From assembly GCA_014338405.1 (NCBI GenBank), contig JTDE01000175.1, positions 141,272 to 205,271 on the forward strand: DNA of 64,000 bases, written 5' to 3'. This DNA comes from Paragonimus skrjabini miyazakii. Taxonomy: Eukaryota; Platyhelminthes; Trematoda; Plagiorchiida; Troglotrematidae. Positions 47,001-59,712 of the stretch are shown here, piece after piece; position 1 is the stretch's first letter, and every line of letters starts with the position of its first letter. The position numbers and the translations under genes are program-made. The notes below the pieces were generated by a model. That model was not told the origin of the DNA, searched no databases, and saw only the letters and a program-made list of their open reading frames with translations.

Positions 47001-50000
47001 GTACACCGAAATATCTCTGAAGTTTACACCGTTCCTTATCCGGTTTGCGCGCGAAAATGTCTTGAAAATGGAAAAGGTATCTCGTGGCTGAGGCTTATTA
47101 GCATTTATTTGTGAATTGTTACTCATAAATATTTAACACAACTTTGAACCCTTGAATGTTGACTTTACCACGTTTAGGATAACTGCGAACATTTTATCAC
47201 GCCGGATTATGAACCCCATATATGGTAATATCTCGAAAGACTGTGCAATAATCTGATTAGTTCCGTACAGTGTTTTTTAATTGTGACTGGATTCAGTGGT
47301 TGGCTACGGTAAATACAAATTTATGTCATTCACCGGGGTCAGATACACCTGCCGATGGTTCAACGTCACGACAACAAAACAACGACGTTCAGTAATTGGT
47401 GCAGTGGAACATGACTAACTTCACCGTGTGATCACATACAGCATGTGAACCAATGAAAAATTCAGACATTATTGTTGAATTCAAAACCCGCATAACGGCT
47501 ACAATGCAAGCAATGCATTGACGAAACAAGCGAATAGCTAGCAGAAATGAAAAAGTTGACTATTCAGTAGACGTGAACGTGTTTTTTTTACTAAACAAAC
47601 CCTGCTTCAAACTAGAATTAATAAAATTCCAAGCTTTATTAATGTTTTATTTTGCAGAAAAAAACAGAAATCTATTTAGCTTAATTTTGGAAATATTCGC
47701 TATAGGATAAAATATGACAGAAAGACAATATGACAGAATTTATATCGTTGAGTTATTTCTGATTTTCCAGGAAAGTAACTAACACATTACATATATAGAC
47801 GCATCACTTTTGTGACAAATAATTTATAGTTCCAGATTTCAATAAAAACGTGACGATTAAAATTCGGTTGTTTATTACTCTTTTCGTAGCTTTTATTCAT
47901 CTCAAATGAAACATGAATGCATTGGTGAATATTGCAATACGTTGTCCCATGATAGTAAATTAGACAAAGCCAACCAACAGGTTTGTTAATTCAGAAGCAT
48001 GACAATTATCTTTCAAGACCTAAACAAACGTCACCCAAATCACTCAGTCTGGTTGAGCAGCCCTAACTTTCTCTAATCTATGAACAGCAAATTCATCCGA
48101 ATTAAATTGATGAAAAGTGCTTACATAGAACAGTTTCTCGGTATTGGCTAACAAATACATTGCCGACTACAATAATTAGACCTTACTTAGCACTGTTCCG
48201 ACATTTAGCCATAGTACGCCTAATACCTACACTTGTAAACGAATTATTGTACTGAGACAGTAGATATAAGTTTGTACAACTACGGAAACAAAAAACCCAG
48301 AAATCAGAACTTACTGACAATCACTCATTTGGTTTACTGGAAACATCCTTAAACTACGATTGCTCAATTGGTCTCGAGTGTATTCCGCTTAATAAAAAAT
48401 GTAAAACATTTTTATTAAGATGGTCAAACTTTGACAAGTAAAACAAGGAATCATCACTAGGTCGACCATAAATCTTGTAGGCGTAAACGTCGTGAGCTGT
48501 TAACGCTCAAATAAGACCTTTGGGGATGAATTTGGTAGGAGACTGACAAAAATGAGATCTGATTAGATAAAACAATATATTTCGGTCCGCAAAAGACAAG
48601 ATACTTATTCGCTTTTAGCTCATTAAAACTAGATTTACTCAGAGGAAGGACTGTTACAAATTAGTTTTTAACACTGACAGACACTTTGGCGTTTTTTCTA
48701 TTCATGACGGATTCCAGTATAAACTAAGGAAGTGTTTTTGCTGTAGTCATAGCAATAATTTATATCAATCTTATACCTGGTTGCAGATAGACGTTTCAGG
48801 CCGGAGTATGTCGATGGTGTAGGTAGCGTTGTCTGTCAATCATCGTTTACATTAGACAGAAAACGTTGCGTTTTCCAGGTAGAGAACCGTCAACATTTTG
48901 ACTGCAAAATTATGCGATACGCATTTTAATGGTCCAATTTTGTGAGTGACCTAGCAAAAATATGGAAAACTGATGGCTTGATTTACACCTAAAGTCCCAT
49001 TTTGACATGTACGGTCTCATCTTCCGTCATACTGACGCATGAGTACATTGGTTTTTGCTACTCTCCATTACTGATAACCGATCTATTGACGTAACAGTTT
49101 CAATATTTCTATGTATTGCTAAACGGATGATTTAATAAATATTCAACCTGCCTTCAAAGTCATTCGAAATAAAGTTGACTGTTGTACATGTATATCGCTC
49201 CTCTTTTGTTTGGATGGATCTTGTTTATTTTAGTTAATAGGTGTACATTGGTTATAGCTACAAATGTTGGAATTGGCAGTCATATAATTTTTCTTGAACA
49301 GTCGTCTTTAAATGTACACCTCACGATCAATTCTCTCCATGCAAGAACTCATCGGCTAGATGTGGTATGAACAAAGTTTGAAGCGGTAAGCCGTTATTGA
49401 TTTGGGAAAGTTACATAGTAGTTAAGTACATAATCTGCCTTAATGGACGTTCAAAGAGAGCTTCCTGTCGCATCATTAACAGTTGCCGGTTTGAACATCG
49501 CTTAGTCTACTCCGACCTAAGTGGTACAGACACAGACAAAATCACCCAAACATTGTCTGTCTCAGAAATGAAAATCATGGTCAACTATACAGTCACAAAG
49601 AACGTGAAGTTCTCCTACAGATTAAGGCTTACAAAACAGTCATGTTCATACCTTGTTTGATTTTATTCACTCTCCTTAACACAGTCTTTCTAAACACTTT
49701 ATTGCCTTGTCATACAAGTCTCTCCACAAACCTCGATCACTACTCAACCTTTCATTTTTCATTGTTGGAGATAGAAATAGAGAGCGTTTAATGAGAGTTC
49801 TTAGCTTGACTAAATTTGTTACGAAGATATCCTTCTCTACTGTCACCGAAACTGCAAAATTCTTTCATGATCTCTAGGTAGGTGAACAACAAAAATGGAG
49901 TGCATGCCCTTGGCAAAATACGTAAATAAAATGATACATTTGAGGTCATTTACATGCGTCTTACCACTAATTCAATGGTTACCTCATACAAGATAGCCAC

Positions 50001-51389
50001 CGAAAAGATGGTCTTGCAGATAACAATTTGGTTGGTAGCACTTGGGTTGCCTAGACAGACATTTCGCCGAACTCCTCTAGTTTATATGCGAGAAAATAAC
50101 AAGTGTGTTTCATCATGTTAACATTTCTTTTTGCCGTATATGAGAAACTCACCCCGCAATTCGTATAAGTAAGCGTTAATGCTGCTCACATGGCCCAAGA
50201 CTTTTCATCTATAAGTTTCAAGCACCAGAATGCGAATCATTTCCAAAGCTGTCAATAGGTCCATCATTTCAGTTGACGTATACGAGTATTGCATGTGTGC
50301 CACCTTACAGTCACCTAACTAACCTGAATAGAATGGTTAACATTATATATATATACTCCGATGTATACACCAATTTGTGTCATCTTCAAAGTCTTATCCA
50401 AACCTGGTTAATTGAGTAGTAATGCTAGTTGGATGATTTTTCATTCTAACCAGTCCCAAAGATAGACAATGAGGTCCAGATCTGATGAACTTTTCCAGCC
50501 GGGACAGTCTAGTGCTCCATTTTTCGAAAGTATAATCTGTTAACGTTTGGTTGGTAGCAGTTCTATTATTTACATCTCGGTCCAATATAATTTACTGGTC
50601 ACCATGTTCGTTCAGTTTAGGCTGAAGAAGCATAAGTGCTACAGTTTCGGTCAACATATATCGGGACCAGATTTCACCGTTTTATGCCATATTTTTATCT
50701 CATATATATATCCCATTTTTATCCCATACTGGACCTATTTAATGAGTTACCCATTGCATGAGTGATCATTACTGTCAAATCACTATTAACACACGATCTT
50801 CCATGTCAGATCTTTTCTAGTCATTGTTATAATGTTTGCACAGTACTTGACAAATTCAACGGCGCCCACCAGTCAGTTAGGTTTACGCTTGAGGAGAAGA
50901 CTTAAAACCAAATATCTTTCCCAGATGTTCATTTACACTGACAAAAAAAAGACACCATTCAACACAAAATTCATCGTAAGGATACCAGGACAGGTCACCT
51001 CATAAACTTTCACAGTTTCGTACCCTTAGAACAAAATGGAAATCCAATGCAATGCCCGAGTGACAGAGCATACAGAATTTGTTCGGCGAATACGCTAGAC
51101 AGTGAACTCGAATTCGTTTAGCACGTATTCCATGATTACAGCTACCCGGAACGATAGATCACTAGAAACATGACCATAACGTCACCCAACCGTAGCTGCA
51201 TAACGAAAAAAGGAAGTCTGTGTTCATTCGAGTGCCGTTCAAGATTAACATTGCCGTAGAATGGCTGACACATAAATTCAGTCAAACGATCAGCAAAAAC
51301 TACATCACAGTATAACTTAGTATCCAATTCACCGCATCCCAAGTTCTCAGGTTTAGTAACAAATATAGATTGACAGTTCAGATCTTATC
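42361..51389. other. No recognisable gene; one microsatellite (9 kb)
   Basis: Apart from the TTA microsatellite at 44031 there is only A+T-rich sequence with short motif-less frames (for example 44319-44534 and 49397-49660 plus). A short AT run is at about 50344-50356. A hairpin (ACGTCA/TGACGT) lies at 46107-46122. Confidence 0.4.
44031..44067. repeat. (TTA)n microsatellite
   Basis: About twelve uninterrupted TTA units, followed by a short TATATA. A simple repeat. Confidence 0.95.
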
Positions 51390-51720
51390 TATGAATATCT
51401 ATTCATTCACTTGTTCCTATGGAGCAGATTATATTGGTTGAACATCAAGACAACTTTCGAAACGAATCCGAGGTTACTATCCACGGTGGCTAGGGCACGG
51501 AATCACGATCAGTCATCAGTGTTATCCTCGCTGATCTGGCTGGAAGCGGGCATCAAGTGATATATCGCATGCCAGGCAACCCATCCAAAGCGGTCAGCAT
51601 TAGAACATTTTGTACTGTTAAGTCGATTGGAATCTGGCTGCTTAACCCGGTATTATATCACCAAAAGCGGTTTGTTCGAGCGCTGCTCCTACCGTGACCA
51701 CAATCTCACCGGATCTATGA
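51390..51720 (+). pseudogene. Penelope-like element GIY-YIG domain remnant
   Basis: From about 51393 the plus strand reads NIYSFTCSYGADYIG, a GIY-YIG signature, then a stop, then TSRQLSKRIRGYYPRWLGHG, matching the conserved R-x3-RI-x-x-x-x-PxWL helix. Further on, after frame changes, fragments such as SGHQV and a C-terminal-like tail follow to about 51716. In-frame stops show the copy is dead. No RT part is seen upstream, so it is 5'-truncated. No hammerhead could be found after it. Confidence 0.75.
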
Positions 51721-52001
51721 TCAACCTACGCCGTCAAACCAACTGATGAGCGTGACGTAACAGACAAATCAAGCTATCACCAACTGACTGAACAGTGACC
51801 TAGTTCTTCCGTAGTGAGTCTGATCGATATTTCGAGCTAACTCCATAGGCTCCTATATAACTGTACAGGTTTGAAGATGAATTAACGAGAACATATGTAC
51901 GCGTATATGTTTTGACCTGATACAAACGAAAACCTACAGATGAACTGAGAAAATCTGTTAGGTAACCGAGGCAGTGGTTGATTTTCGTTACAAATAGAGG
52001 A

Positions 52002-52349
52002 ACTTTAACCTAGAGAGCAAGGGAACAAGTCGAGTTTACCAACTTAACAGTCTATCCCTATTTCATTTTATGGTAGGAGTTCAACAGCATGAGTCCAACA
52101 TCGATCGTCGGTCAATGTCATATGTGACGACAACCTGTGCGTAATGGACTCCGTTTAAATTTGGCTGGTGATTGCTGACGCGCCAGCCAAATTTAAACGG
52201 AGTCCATTACGCACAGGTTGTCGTCACATATGACATTGACCGACGATCGATGTTGGACTCATGCTGTTGAACTCCTACCATAAAATGAAATAGGGATAGA
52301 CTGTTAAGTTGGTAAACTCGACTTGTTCCCTTGCTCTCTAGGTTAAAGT
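52002..52349. repeat. Perfect long palindrome (167-bp arms, 14-bp centre) abutting an assembly gap
   Basis: Arms 52002-52168 and 52183-52349 are exact reverse complements by my reading. The right arm stops at the first N of a 100-N gap. The perfect identity and the gap at its edge are what an inverted chimeric read or a mis-joined contig end would give; a recent inverted duplication is the other explanation. I see no coding motif in the arm. Confidence 0.95.
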
Positions 52350-52449
52350 NNNNNNNNNNNNNNNNNNNNNNNNNNNNNNNNNNNNNNNNNNNNNNNNNNN
52401 NNNNNNNNNNNNNNNNNNNNNNNNNNNNNNNNNNNNNNNNNNNNNNNNN
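52350..52449. other. Assembly gap (100 N)
   Basis: Exactly 100 Ns, the usual placeholder for a gap of unknown size. Open frames that cross it have no meaning. Confidence 0.99.
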
Positions 52450-55449
52450 TGTGCCACTTACTAATAAATACCCAGTCCACCTACCGAACGTAATTGTAGA
52501 CAACACCTGATACAAATTCGTAGGTTTCTAAACTGAAGACCAATAATCCGAGTCATTATCCTTTACAAACTCATACACAGCATCAGCGCGGCTTCACTGA
52601 AGACAGGAAGTTTTGAATCAGAGTTAGGTAGTAATTCAACAAGCCATCTGTCACTTATATTCCAACCGCCTATAAAACGACAAGTTTAGGTTTGTGGTTA
52701 AGTCAAAATTTCTCCGTCAGGCGTAGCTTATGTGCCAGAATTCCTCATAACGAGACCATTGAAAGAATCGGCCTAAAACGATCAGTACTGGGAGCAGTTT
52801 ATCTTGAATGAATGTTCAGCGTTATTCATAGACAGTAGGCAAAAAGTGAAGTTCTGGTCGGTTTCCTTACGTACATCAAAAATCGGCCTGCACAATTCCT
52901 CATTCATGTCCCCAAATGTGCACTGTCTTAAACGGCTTAGTACTGTCGTAGCTTTGTCGTCTCAACTCTGTGGTGTGACGAGTGCTAAGGTGTTGATCAA
53001 ACTCTGGTGTTGCCTCGCCTGTTGCTTCCAGTTAACAAATCTGGGCAGGCTGCCTGTGAGACAGAAGCAAAGTTATTGGATTATTGCCCTCATTAATTAC
53101 TTCTCTTTTGTCGATTCCAGTAAGATTTATGCCTGCAGCGCCTGGTAGATTGCATGAATAGTTTAGACGTCTCAGGTCTACAGTCACACTAACCCTGCCG
53201 CCATAAGGGAATGTGCAGTCAGGTAGATATGACTGACTGTATTCGGTTACCGGAATGAAGTCAAAGCGCCGTATACCACTGAGCAACAGACATCATACTA
53301 GGATAGAAGTCAAATCATGTTCAAATATATGAGTGATCTGTGGATTGAGACGTAATTGAGTGACAAAAGTAACATAAGTTTGTGTGTAATGGCATCAACG
53401 GTATGAAACAGATCGTAATGTTTGAAGAGTGATGAGATCAGTTGGTTCAATCGGGCTGAATTCAAACTTTCGTTGGATAACTTTGTCCGTTTAAACACCA
53501 TTGTTTTTTGAAGTAAAATCAAACGAGAATATGACCAAAGCTGTCGTCCTCAGTAGGAATTACCCGCGGTCTTTCCCGTCTCTCGAACAAATATAGAAAC
53601 CTTCCTAGGTGGGCTGATTTTTAAAAAAGAGCCTTTGTGCAATAGAATCATGTTAAGTGAAAGTTTCACAAGATAAATCACAGCTGTGTGGCTCTTCCAT
53701 TTCTGGTTTGTTGCAATTCTAATGAATTGGACGTAGTTGACACGGTATACCGATTGGTTCCCCTTCATATATTCAAATAAAGTGAAACGAAGTTTGGAAC
53801 AAAAGACATAAACCACATATCAACCACTCAAATTTGTGATTGCAATCAAAGGAACACTGACAATGATATAGTCTCCAATCATTGTCTCAACTGGTGTAAG
53901 CCATCAGGCAACGGACAACTGACAAAAATTACACACCATTTAATTTTATGAAGTACAGTTGATCATAATCGAGTGATGATAAATCCCCTCAGGAAGAATG
54001 AGATCAAAAGTTTATGAACACATATCTTTGTTTAAAGTCGTTAAAATAATTTGCTAGATTGTTTGTAATTTTAAAAAATTCTATTGCAGAAAAAGAACGT
54101 CGAATGAAAGGATCAATGCTAATGAGCAGCAGGCCAACACACAGAACCAACCAAAAATATCTGCGGCAAAAGGATACCAAACAAAACGTGGCAGACAGAT
54201 TAATATACAAATCTGTAAGATGCGCTAGATTTTTGACCCAGAGTACTATACACTTCACTGTCACATATAGACCAATTCAGTAGAGTTTGGAACATCTTAG
54301 ATGTGTCAACCGTGACCACTGCATTAAACAAGATAAATTCACCTTAACTGGAAAGACAGTCTGTTTACATTTTAGCCCGCTTCATTTTAGAATCGAATTT
54401 AGGAAAGTGAACCTTAATTTGCTCAATCCTTAGCTTTCAGGTGTAAGAAAACTCTAAACTCTATTATTATTTACGCCTATGAATGTCTGATGTTTGACAA
54501 CAGATAACAAACCAACCTTTCTGAGCTGAAGTACGTATTCATCCATCGTAATATTATGAGTAGCCCGTTTTTGAACATTTCGACAAGAATTGTACGAGTG
54601 AAAAACATGTATGCATATTTTTCAAGTGAGTTCACAGCGGAGTTATGTACTGTGCAGAACACTGCGAAACGAAAACGTCCTCAAGTCCTTTTTAAATAAG
54701 TCATTTTCATTTTACTTTTTGCGCCATAACTGAAAAGTTTGTAGATAAAAGTGCATTGCTCATCATTCGTGGTTAGATGTCGTTTTCGCATTTGTATACT
54801 TTCAGCTTATGACCATCTTGGTATTAAGTAACACCATTTTGTTAACGACTGCGCAAACCTTCGCATTCACAAACGTTGTACTGTATGTGATCAACCAGAG
54901 ATAACAGAGTTATTACCGATAGCTTAATTCGTTATGAACTGTATCCACAAGCTACAGACCCTGTATAATCTACCAAATATGGACTATCCATGTGGACTGA
55001 AGACGTTGAATTGATGGTGCTTGGAAACTCAAAAACGATTGGAAAGAGGTCAAGAAGGCCAAAACTCGAATTTGAACGCAGTTTAATAGCTCAACGTTTA
55101 GTTGTGTGACAAACGATCCGCATAATGGTCCCATAAGTACAGTTTTTAAACGAGATCAAGCGGCCACTATTATGGAAAGCCTCGGAGAATTCTAGATCAA
55201 CCTCACAAATCAACAGTGGTTTGTCAACAGCTTTCATCCGATAACCGTAGGCAAACAGAGCAGTTCGTTTCCTTGATTAATTTGAGTAAGATAATGAAAA
55301 GATGTGAATCATGTGATGTTTCGCGGAGTAACATTTCATACATTCTGATCACACATGGACATGTAACTAATTTTAAACATTAAGATAGAATTCCTTAGGG
55401 CGGAAATCATGGCTTAAGGGATTAGCCAGACAGACATAGAAAGGAAGAT
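52450..55449. other. No recognisable gene (3 kb)
   Basis: A 114-codon plus frame (52804-53148) overlaps an 84-codon minus frame (53032-53286). Neither has a motif I know. The other frames are short. Confidence 0.4.
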
Positions 55450-55805
55450 TGAAAATATGAAGATACTGACTACCAGAGCAGGCGCAACGCCAACACATTG
55501 TTTTTGAACACAGAGAGATTTGGATGCCTGATGGTCAAAACCTCAATAAACTGGAGGATGCGTTTCCAGTTGTTTTGAAATTCTCAGAGAATGCGTCATA
55601 AACTTTGTCTGTTTATCCTGTTTGGATTGAGCCTTTTGCTATCGGTGGCGTCTGGTGTCGTCCGTCATTCTCTATACTAGTGCCTGGAGTTTCTAGTTGT
55701 GTCTGCAGCCACTTCGGAACATGATCGTTGATACGAGAAGCTAGATGTCGGTTTGTCCTCCGTTTGCAGCTCACACTGCATTTACACAAATAATTGTACA
55801 AAAGA
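55450..55805 (-). pseudogene. Penelope-like element GIY-YIG domain remnant
   Basis: The minus strand from 55801 encodes MYNYLCKCSVSCKRRTNRHLASRI then NDHVPKWLQTQLETPGTSIE, which fits the GIY-YIG domain with its zinc-finger-like cysteines and the EHVPKWL helix (here NDHVPKWL). The YIG is replaced by C-K-R. After PPIAKGSIQTG there is a stop. The C-terminal block continues with decay (SLCVQKQC near 55505). It lies 530 bases from the plus-strand PLE at 56335, which is another family member in the opposite direction. Confidence 0.7.
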
Positions 55806-56334
55806 TGGGATGCTACAAATGTTGGTCATTTGGTCGCAGTCGAGAAGACTGGTAAGACTCTAGTTCGGTATATACCAATTACATTAACTACGCTTTACTA
55901 ACAGATGAGATGCGAACAAAACATCGTACGCCATACTATTGGCTTTTCTCAGGTTGGTTATTTCTCTTTATCCAAACGGGGACAGCTGTACGTCAGACAT
56001 GCATAAATTAAGTAGTCTACATAAATTCTCCGGAAGGAACCCTATTTACAGACCCTAAGAATGTGCATTATCATATACGTGGATGTGCACCAATGAACAT
56101 ATACGCAAACGCCTATGCACCTATGGAAGTGAAATCGCTCAAAGTCTTATCATGAAGCACTTACACCAGACGAGTCGTAGAATCTGCGGTGCTAATGCAT
56201 TTCCTATCCTATGTCGCCCGGGAACGGAACGGAGTCTTCAGTTTAATGAGTCTGCTGCCGTTTGTCGAACAGATTAGATGTTGTTCTTTCAGAAACAAAT
56301 GGTAATCAGTGAGTCCTCTTTATCTAGTTCATTA
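55806..56334. other. No recognisable gene
   Basis: This stretch might contain the decayed N-terminal RT part of the PLE that follows, but I found no clear motif. The 64-codon frame at 56083-56277 is not recognised. Confidence 0.4.
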
Positions 56335-57345
56335 AGATGGTAAGAAGACATGCATCGCAAGATGAAATTGAGATTGGCTCACTATTCACAAACGTTCTAT
56401 TACATGAAACAGTTGATTATTTATGTAATTTTATTTTGATTCATAATATTCCTTTACTCATTCTTGTCGACTACCTGAAAGAATTGATTCTTATGTGTAC
56501 GGAAAATATTCGGTTTGTTTGATGTATTTGCCTATAAGCAAATTTATGGTGTGGCAATGGGCAGCCCGTCGGGCCCAACATCGGCTGATATTTCTCTTGG
56601 AATGGTCGAAGATGGACTGTCGGATTATATTGACCGTTCCTTGCTTTATAAGCGGTAGGTCGCTGACATTCTAATGTTGACCGATTTTGATCATTTTATC
56701 ACTCTTTTACATCAGTTTAATTCCAATCATTGAAATCTCCGTGTCACTTATGAACAATAGTTAGATAACTCACTACCATACTCAGACGTCCTTATTTCTA
56801 AGCGTTTAGACGGTACACTTAGTAGGTTTGTTTATCCAGAAGCCACATGGAGTGGGCAGTAGCTACAATTCTCTTCATTTGCGCCCACGGCTTACAAACG
56901 TAGTTTAGTGCGAATCATTTTTCACCGAGTAAGGAAAATATGCATAGCCGACCATCTGAAGTCTAAAGAGGAGCTCTTGAACAGTGTTCTGAAAGCGAAT
57001 GGATATCCGGCGACATTTATTAAAATCCACTGCAAGGAACGAGTGGCTACCCCACAACCACAGTCAGCGCCGAGAAAGCAGGTTTTATCAACCTTCCTTA
57101 CACATATGACCACAGTATTACCGATGTAAGTCGAAAGTTGAAATCAGCCATTGATCGCACATATCCCGCAGCGGAAGTGCGTTTGTTGCTTTCCACCCGC
57201 AATGCCCCGATCGTTCTTTCCTGGAAAACTTTGTCCCTCGTGTTATTTACCAGTTCACTTACAGTTGCGGTGACTCATCCATTGGCAGAACGGACCGAAA
57301 CTTACGACAAAGGAAAGTGCAGCACATCCCCAAGTGGCTAGTGCA
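56335..57345 (+). pseudogene. Penelope-like element, RT through GIY-YIG (most complete PLE copy, broken)
   Basis: In order on the plus strand: SLFTNVLLHETVDYLC (RT core after the DVTSLFTNVP block), LILMCTENIRFVF, then GVAMGSPSGPTSADISLGMV (about 56549-56610, the motif-B block). LLYKR-stop-VADI (about 56640-56665) stands where catalytic YVDD is expected; both the stop and the D-to-A change kill it. SDVLISKRLDGTLSRFVY, the thumb with FHRVRKICIADHL, and PQPQSAPRKQVL follow. The last part, FTYSCGDSSIGRTDRNLRQR (about 57254-57313) and HIPKWL, is the GIY-YIG domain in another frame. At least two frameshifts and several stops are present. Confidence 0.85.
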
Positions 57346-57349
57346 AACA

Positions 57350-57450
57350 ATGATTCAACACGGGTTAATATGCCAACACTAGAACAGAAATCCGGCGTCT
57401 TCGATCGCGAAACACTACCAACTGAGCTACGTAGCCACACCAGGAGCTCG
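57350..57450 (-). repeat. Second tRNA-like repeat (SINE head or tRNA pseudogene)
   Basis: The minus strand reads GGCTACGTAGCTCAGTTGGTAG, an excellent A box with an acceptor-like lead, then after about 35 bases TGTTCTAGTGTTGG, a weak B box. D-stem pairing is already broken and no CCA-proximal acceptor partner is seen, so it is not a functional tRNA. It begins a few bases beyond the last recognisable PLE codon (57343) on the opposite strand. It does not resemble the head of the hammerhead SINE. Confidence 0.6.
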
Positions 57451-58639
57451 GAAATTTCACATTTGGACACGGATTGTTTCCCATGATCATTAAAAGATGG
57501 TACGCTAAACATCGTGAATAGATTGAGCTACTCTTGGTTTGTAAGTAGGTTGACCTGTTCAGCAAATGAAATATTTATCTGCTAGCATACGACAAATATT
57601 TTTCACAAAAGGAATGAGCAGAGAAGTCACAAAGTTTTTGACTTGATGCATACCAAGTTCACTTCGATGCATTACAGCAGTCAGGTTTCATTTAAAAGAA
57701 GCGAAGTAAATTACACCTCCAGATTGAGAGTGTTGTCTAATTACACAATCCAAAGTGTCCCCCTCCTCTTATGCTCTAACTCACTTCTTTATTATGAAGC
57801 TTACATAGACTGTCATTAGTTGCGGACTCAAAGTTTTAAATTTGAACGGGGCTACTGAATAAGCAGGGTTGAAAGGTCAGTCAGTGTATCGGGGATTACA
57901 CTTGTCATAAAAACGTAGATGTTTCTCCTCAAGTGACTTACACAGAACACCTCCCACGGAGGGTTCTTGTTTTAGGTACAGGTGTTGTTCAGGCCACTCA
58001 ATTCAGGATACTTGAAAACGAGAGAATAATGGCCATGCTTGTAGCCCTGTTTGCCTACCGAATATGTAGAATATCTGTATGGATTCACAGTAATAATCAG
58101 CCATTCATAAATTACCGACCAGAAAAAGCGGAACCAGTTTCACGAGGCTGATGTCTGTCTTTAAAACGATCAGATGATGTATCTTGGCAAAAACAGATCC
58201 TAAGTGGAAGAGGCTTGAGTGTGAAGCATTGATGACCCTGATTTATGAAGTTAAAATTGACAGGCAATGTTCAATCAGTCAGACTATCCATAGCAGATTG
58301 TTATAACGCAAAGTTTCAGCTTAAACGTTACGGGGGGGAGGAAGTCATGCTTAAAGACACTGACCTAAGCTAGTGATGTTAATCTAAACACGTGGTGGAC
58401 ATTTCGTACAGTCTGAACGTAGCAGAAGGCGGTCATAAAGGAAGATAGACAGCACATCCGCGGCTCGAACTGACTGAAATGCACCACCGCATTGTGTTTC
58501 TTGCGGTCCAATTAAGTTGAGCTGTCATAGAATTGTATACTGTGAGTTACGCGAACCAGAGAGTATGGATGTTTTGTAACAACACCCCATTCACCAAATG
58601 TCATTTTTTGTAAAATTTGACCATAGCTGCTCCGTTGGC
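57451..58639. other. No recognisable gene
   Basis: The part up to about 57520 may be leader or body of the tRNA-like repeat. Otherwise there are only short motif-less frames (57933-58151 plus). Confidence 0.4.
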
Positions 58640-58795
58640 AAGATTACTGCAATCTGAACATTATTCACAGACAAATCAATCTGCAAATTTACTCAGGATA
58701 ATTCGTGTCTAATGTGAGATCAACGAACAGCAGTCACCTTCGTTGCTTCACGAATGCATGCCTGGAAATTCATTACCAGTCCTAACAGTGACAAG
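58640..58795 (+). repeat. Hammerhead/tRNA-like SINE relic (body and head)
   Basis: Recognisable from tgcaatctgaacattattcacagacaaatc, then gataattcgtgtctaatgtgagatcaacgaacagcagtcacc and gttgcttcacgaa. These line up with the body and A-box region of copies F and K. The ribozyme part is not recognisable. Inactive. Confidence 0.55.
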
Positions 58796-59712
58796 TTCCA
58801 AGAAAATCAAGTTCGAGTGGATTGCTACTTTGTAAGAGACTAAATGAAAAGTAGATGTAAATCCAAAAGCTAAGTTCAGCTTTGCTGTACAACGCTAAAC
58901 GTGCACTAATCACGATCCCATATTCATGCATTTATGGAATGGAATGGAATTCATGGTTAGCAATCACAGTAGGATTATGAGATACTTCATTTGCTCATAT
59001 TAAGATTCTTTGAAATGCTTGGAGCAAATCAAGGTCACCTGCCTGAGGATAAAAACATCCTAAAAGCAAGTGATAACACCTTCTATTTGTTAGTAATTAG
59101 ACAGTCAACTTGTGGACAATTAACTGTTTGGCGGGATTCGGATCAGTAGTAAGAACTACGTGCTGTTGTGTAACAGGTAATCTGTCAGCTGAGTTACGAG
59201 ACCAAAGTAGAATTCCGAGGCTGCAATTGCATTAGTACGGCAATGTAGCCTTTTTCCACTCAACCAAGGTTACAAACGCCTACGTAACAGAAATTATCCA
59301 GAGTGATCAACTGTCTGTATTGGACCACCGTCACTGCCCATCCACCGCAGATCCATTGATCAACCATGGCAGACCCAACATTCTGTCGCATGTACTTCCG
59401 TAGTTGACACATGTCTCAACTACGTCCTTGTTAATTTCTGAAGTTGATTTTGCCGAGACATAGTGTGCGATGAGTTTGGAGGGTCGACATAGTAAAATGA
59501 TATGGTACATGATTACACATGGTTTTCAAAACATTATCAATGAAATGGACGATATTGACATCATTTAACTGGGTGTCGGAGGCAAACGTTCCATTACTGT
59601 TTGTTATGGAATTATTTTTTAAATATTGGCTTGTTTTGTAGGCTACTAGCAAAGTGTATCACGTCAATAGAAACAAACAGAGCTAACGGTGAATGTTCGG
59701 GAATTTAGACTA
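58796..59712. other. No recognisable gene
   Basis: No coding motif and no repeat that I can align. The 73-codon minus frame at 59431-59652 is not recognised. Confidence 0.4.

Noticed and set aside
51738..51775. CTGATGAGCGTGACG after the PLE remnant at 51.4-51.7 kb, checked as a third PLE hammerhead.
   Set aside because: No GAAA box and no pairing of the flanks; probably decayed PLE C-terminal or spacer sequence.
52207..52515. A 102-codon minus-strand open frame across the N gap.
   Set aside because: About a third of it is translated from Ns and the rest lies in the perfect palindrome.
57365..57565. Minus-strand frame with a VAQLVVFRDRRRR-like peptide.
   Set aside because: This is the conceptual translation of the tRNA-like A-box region, a common artefact.
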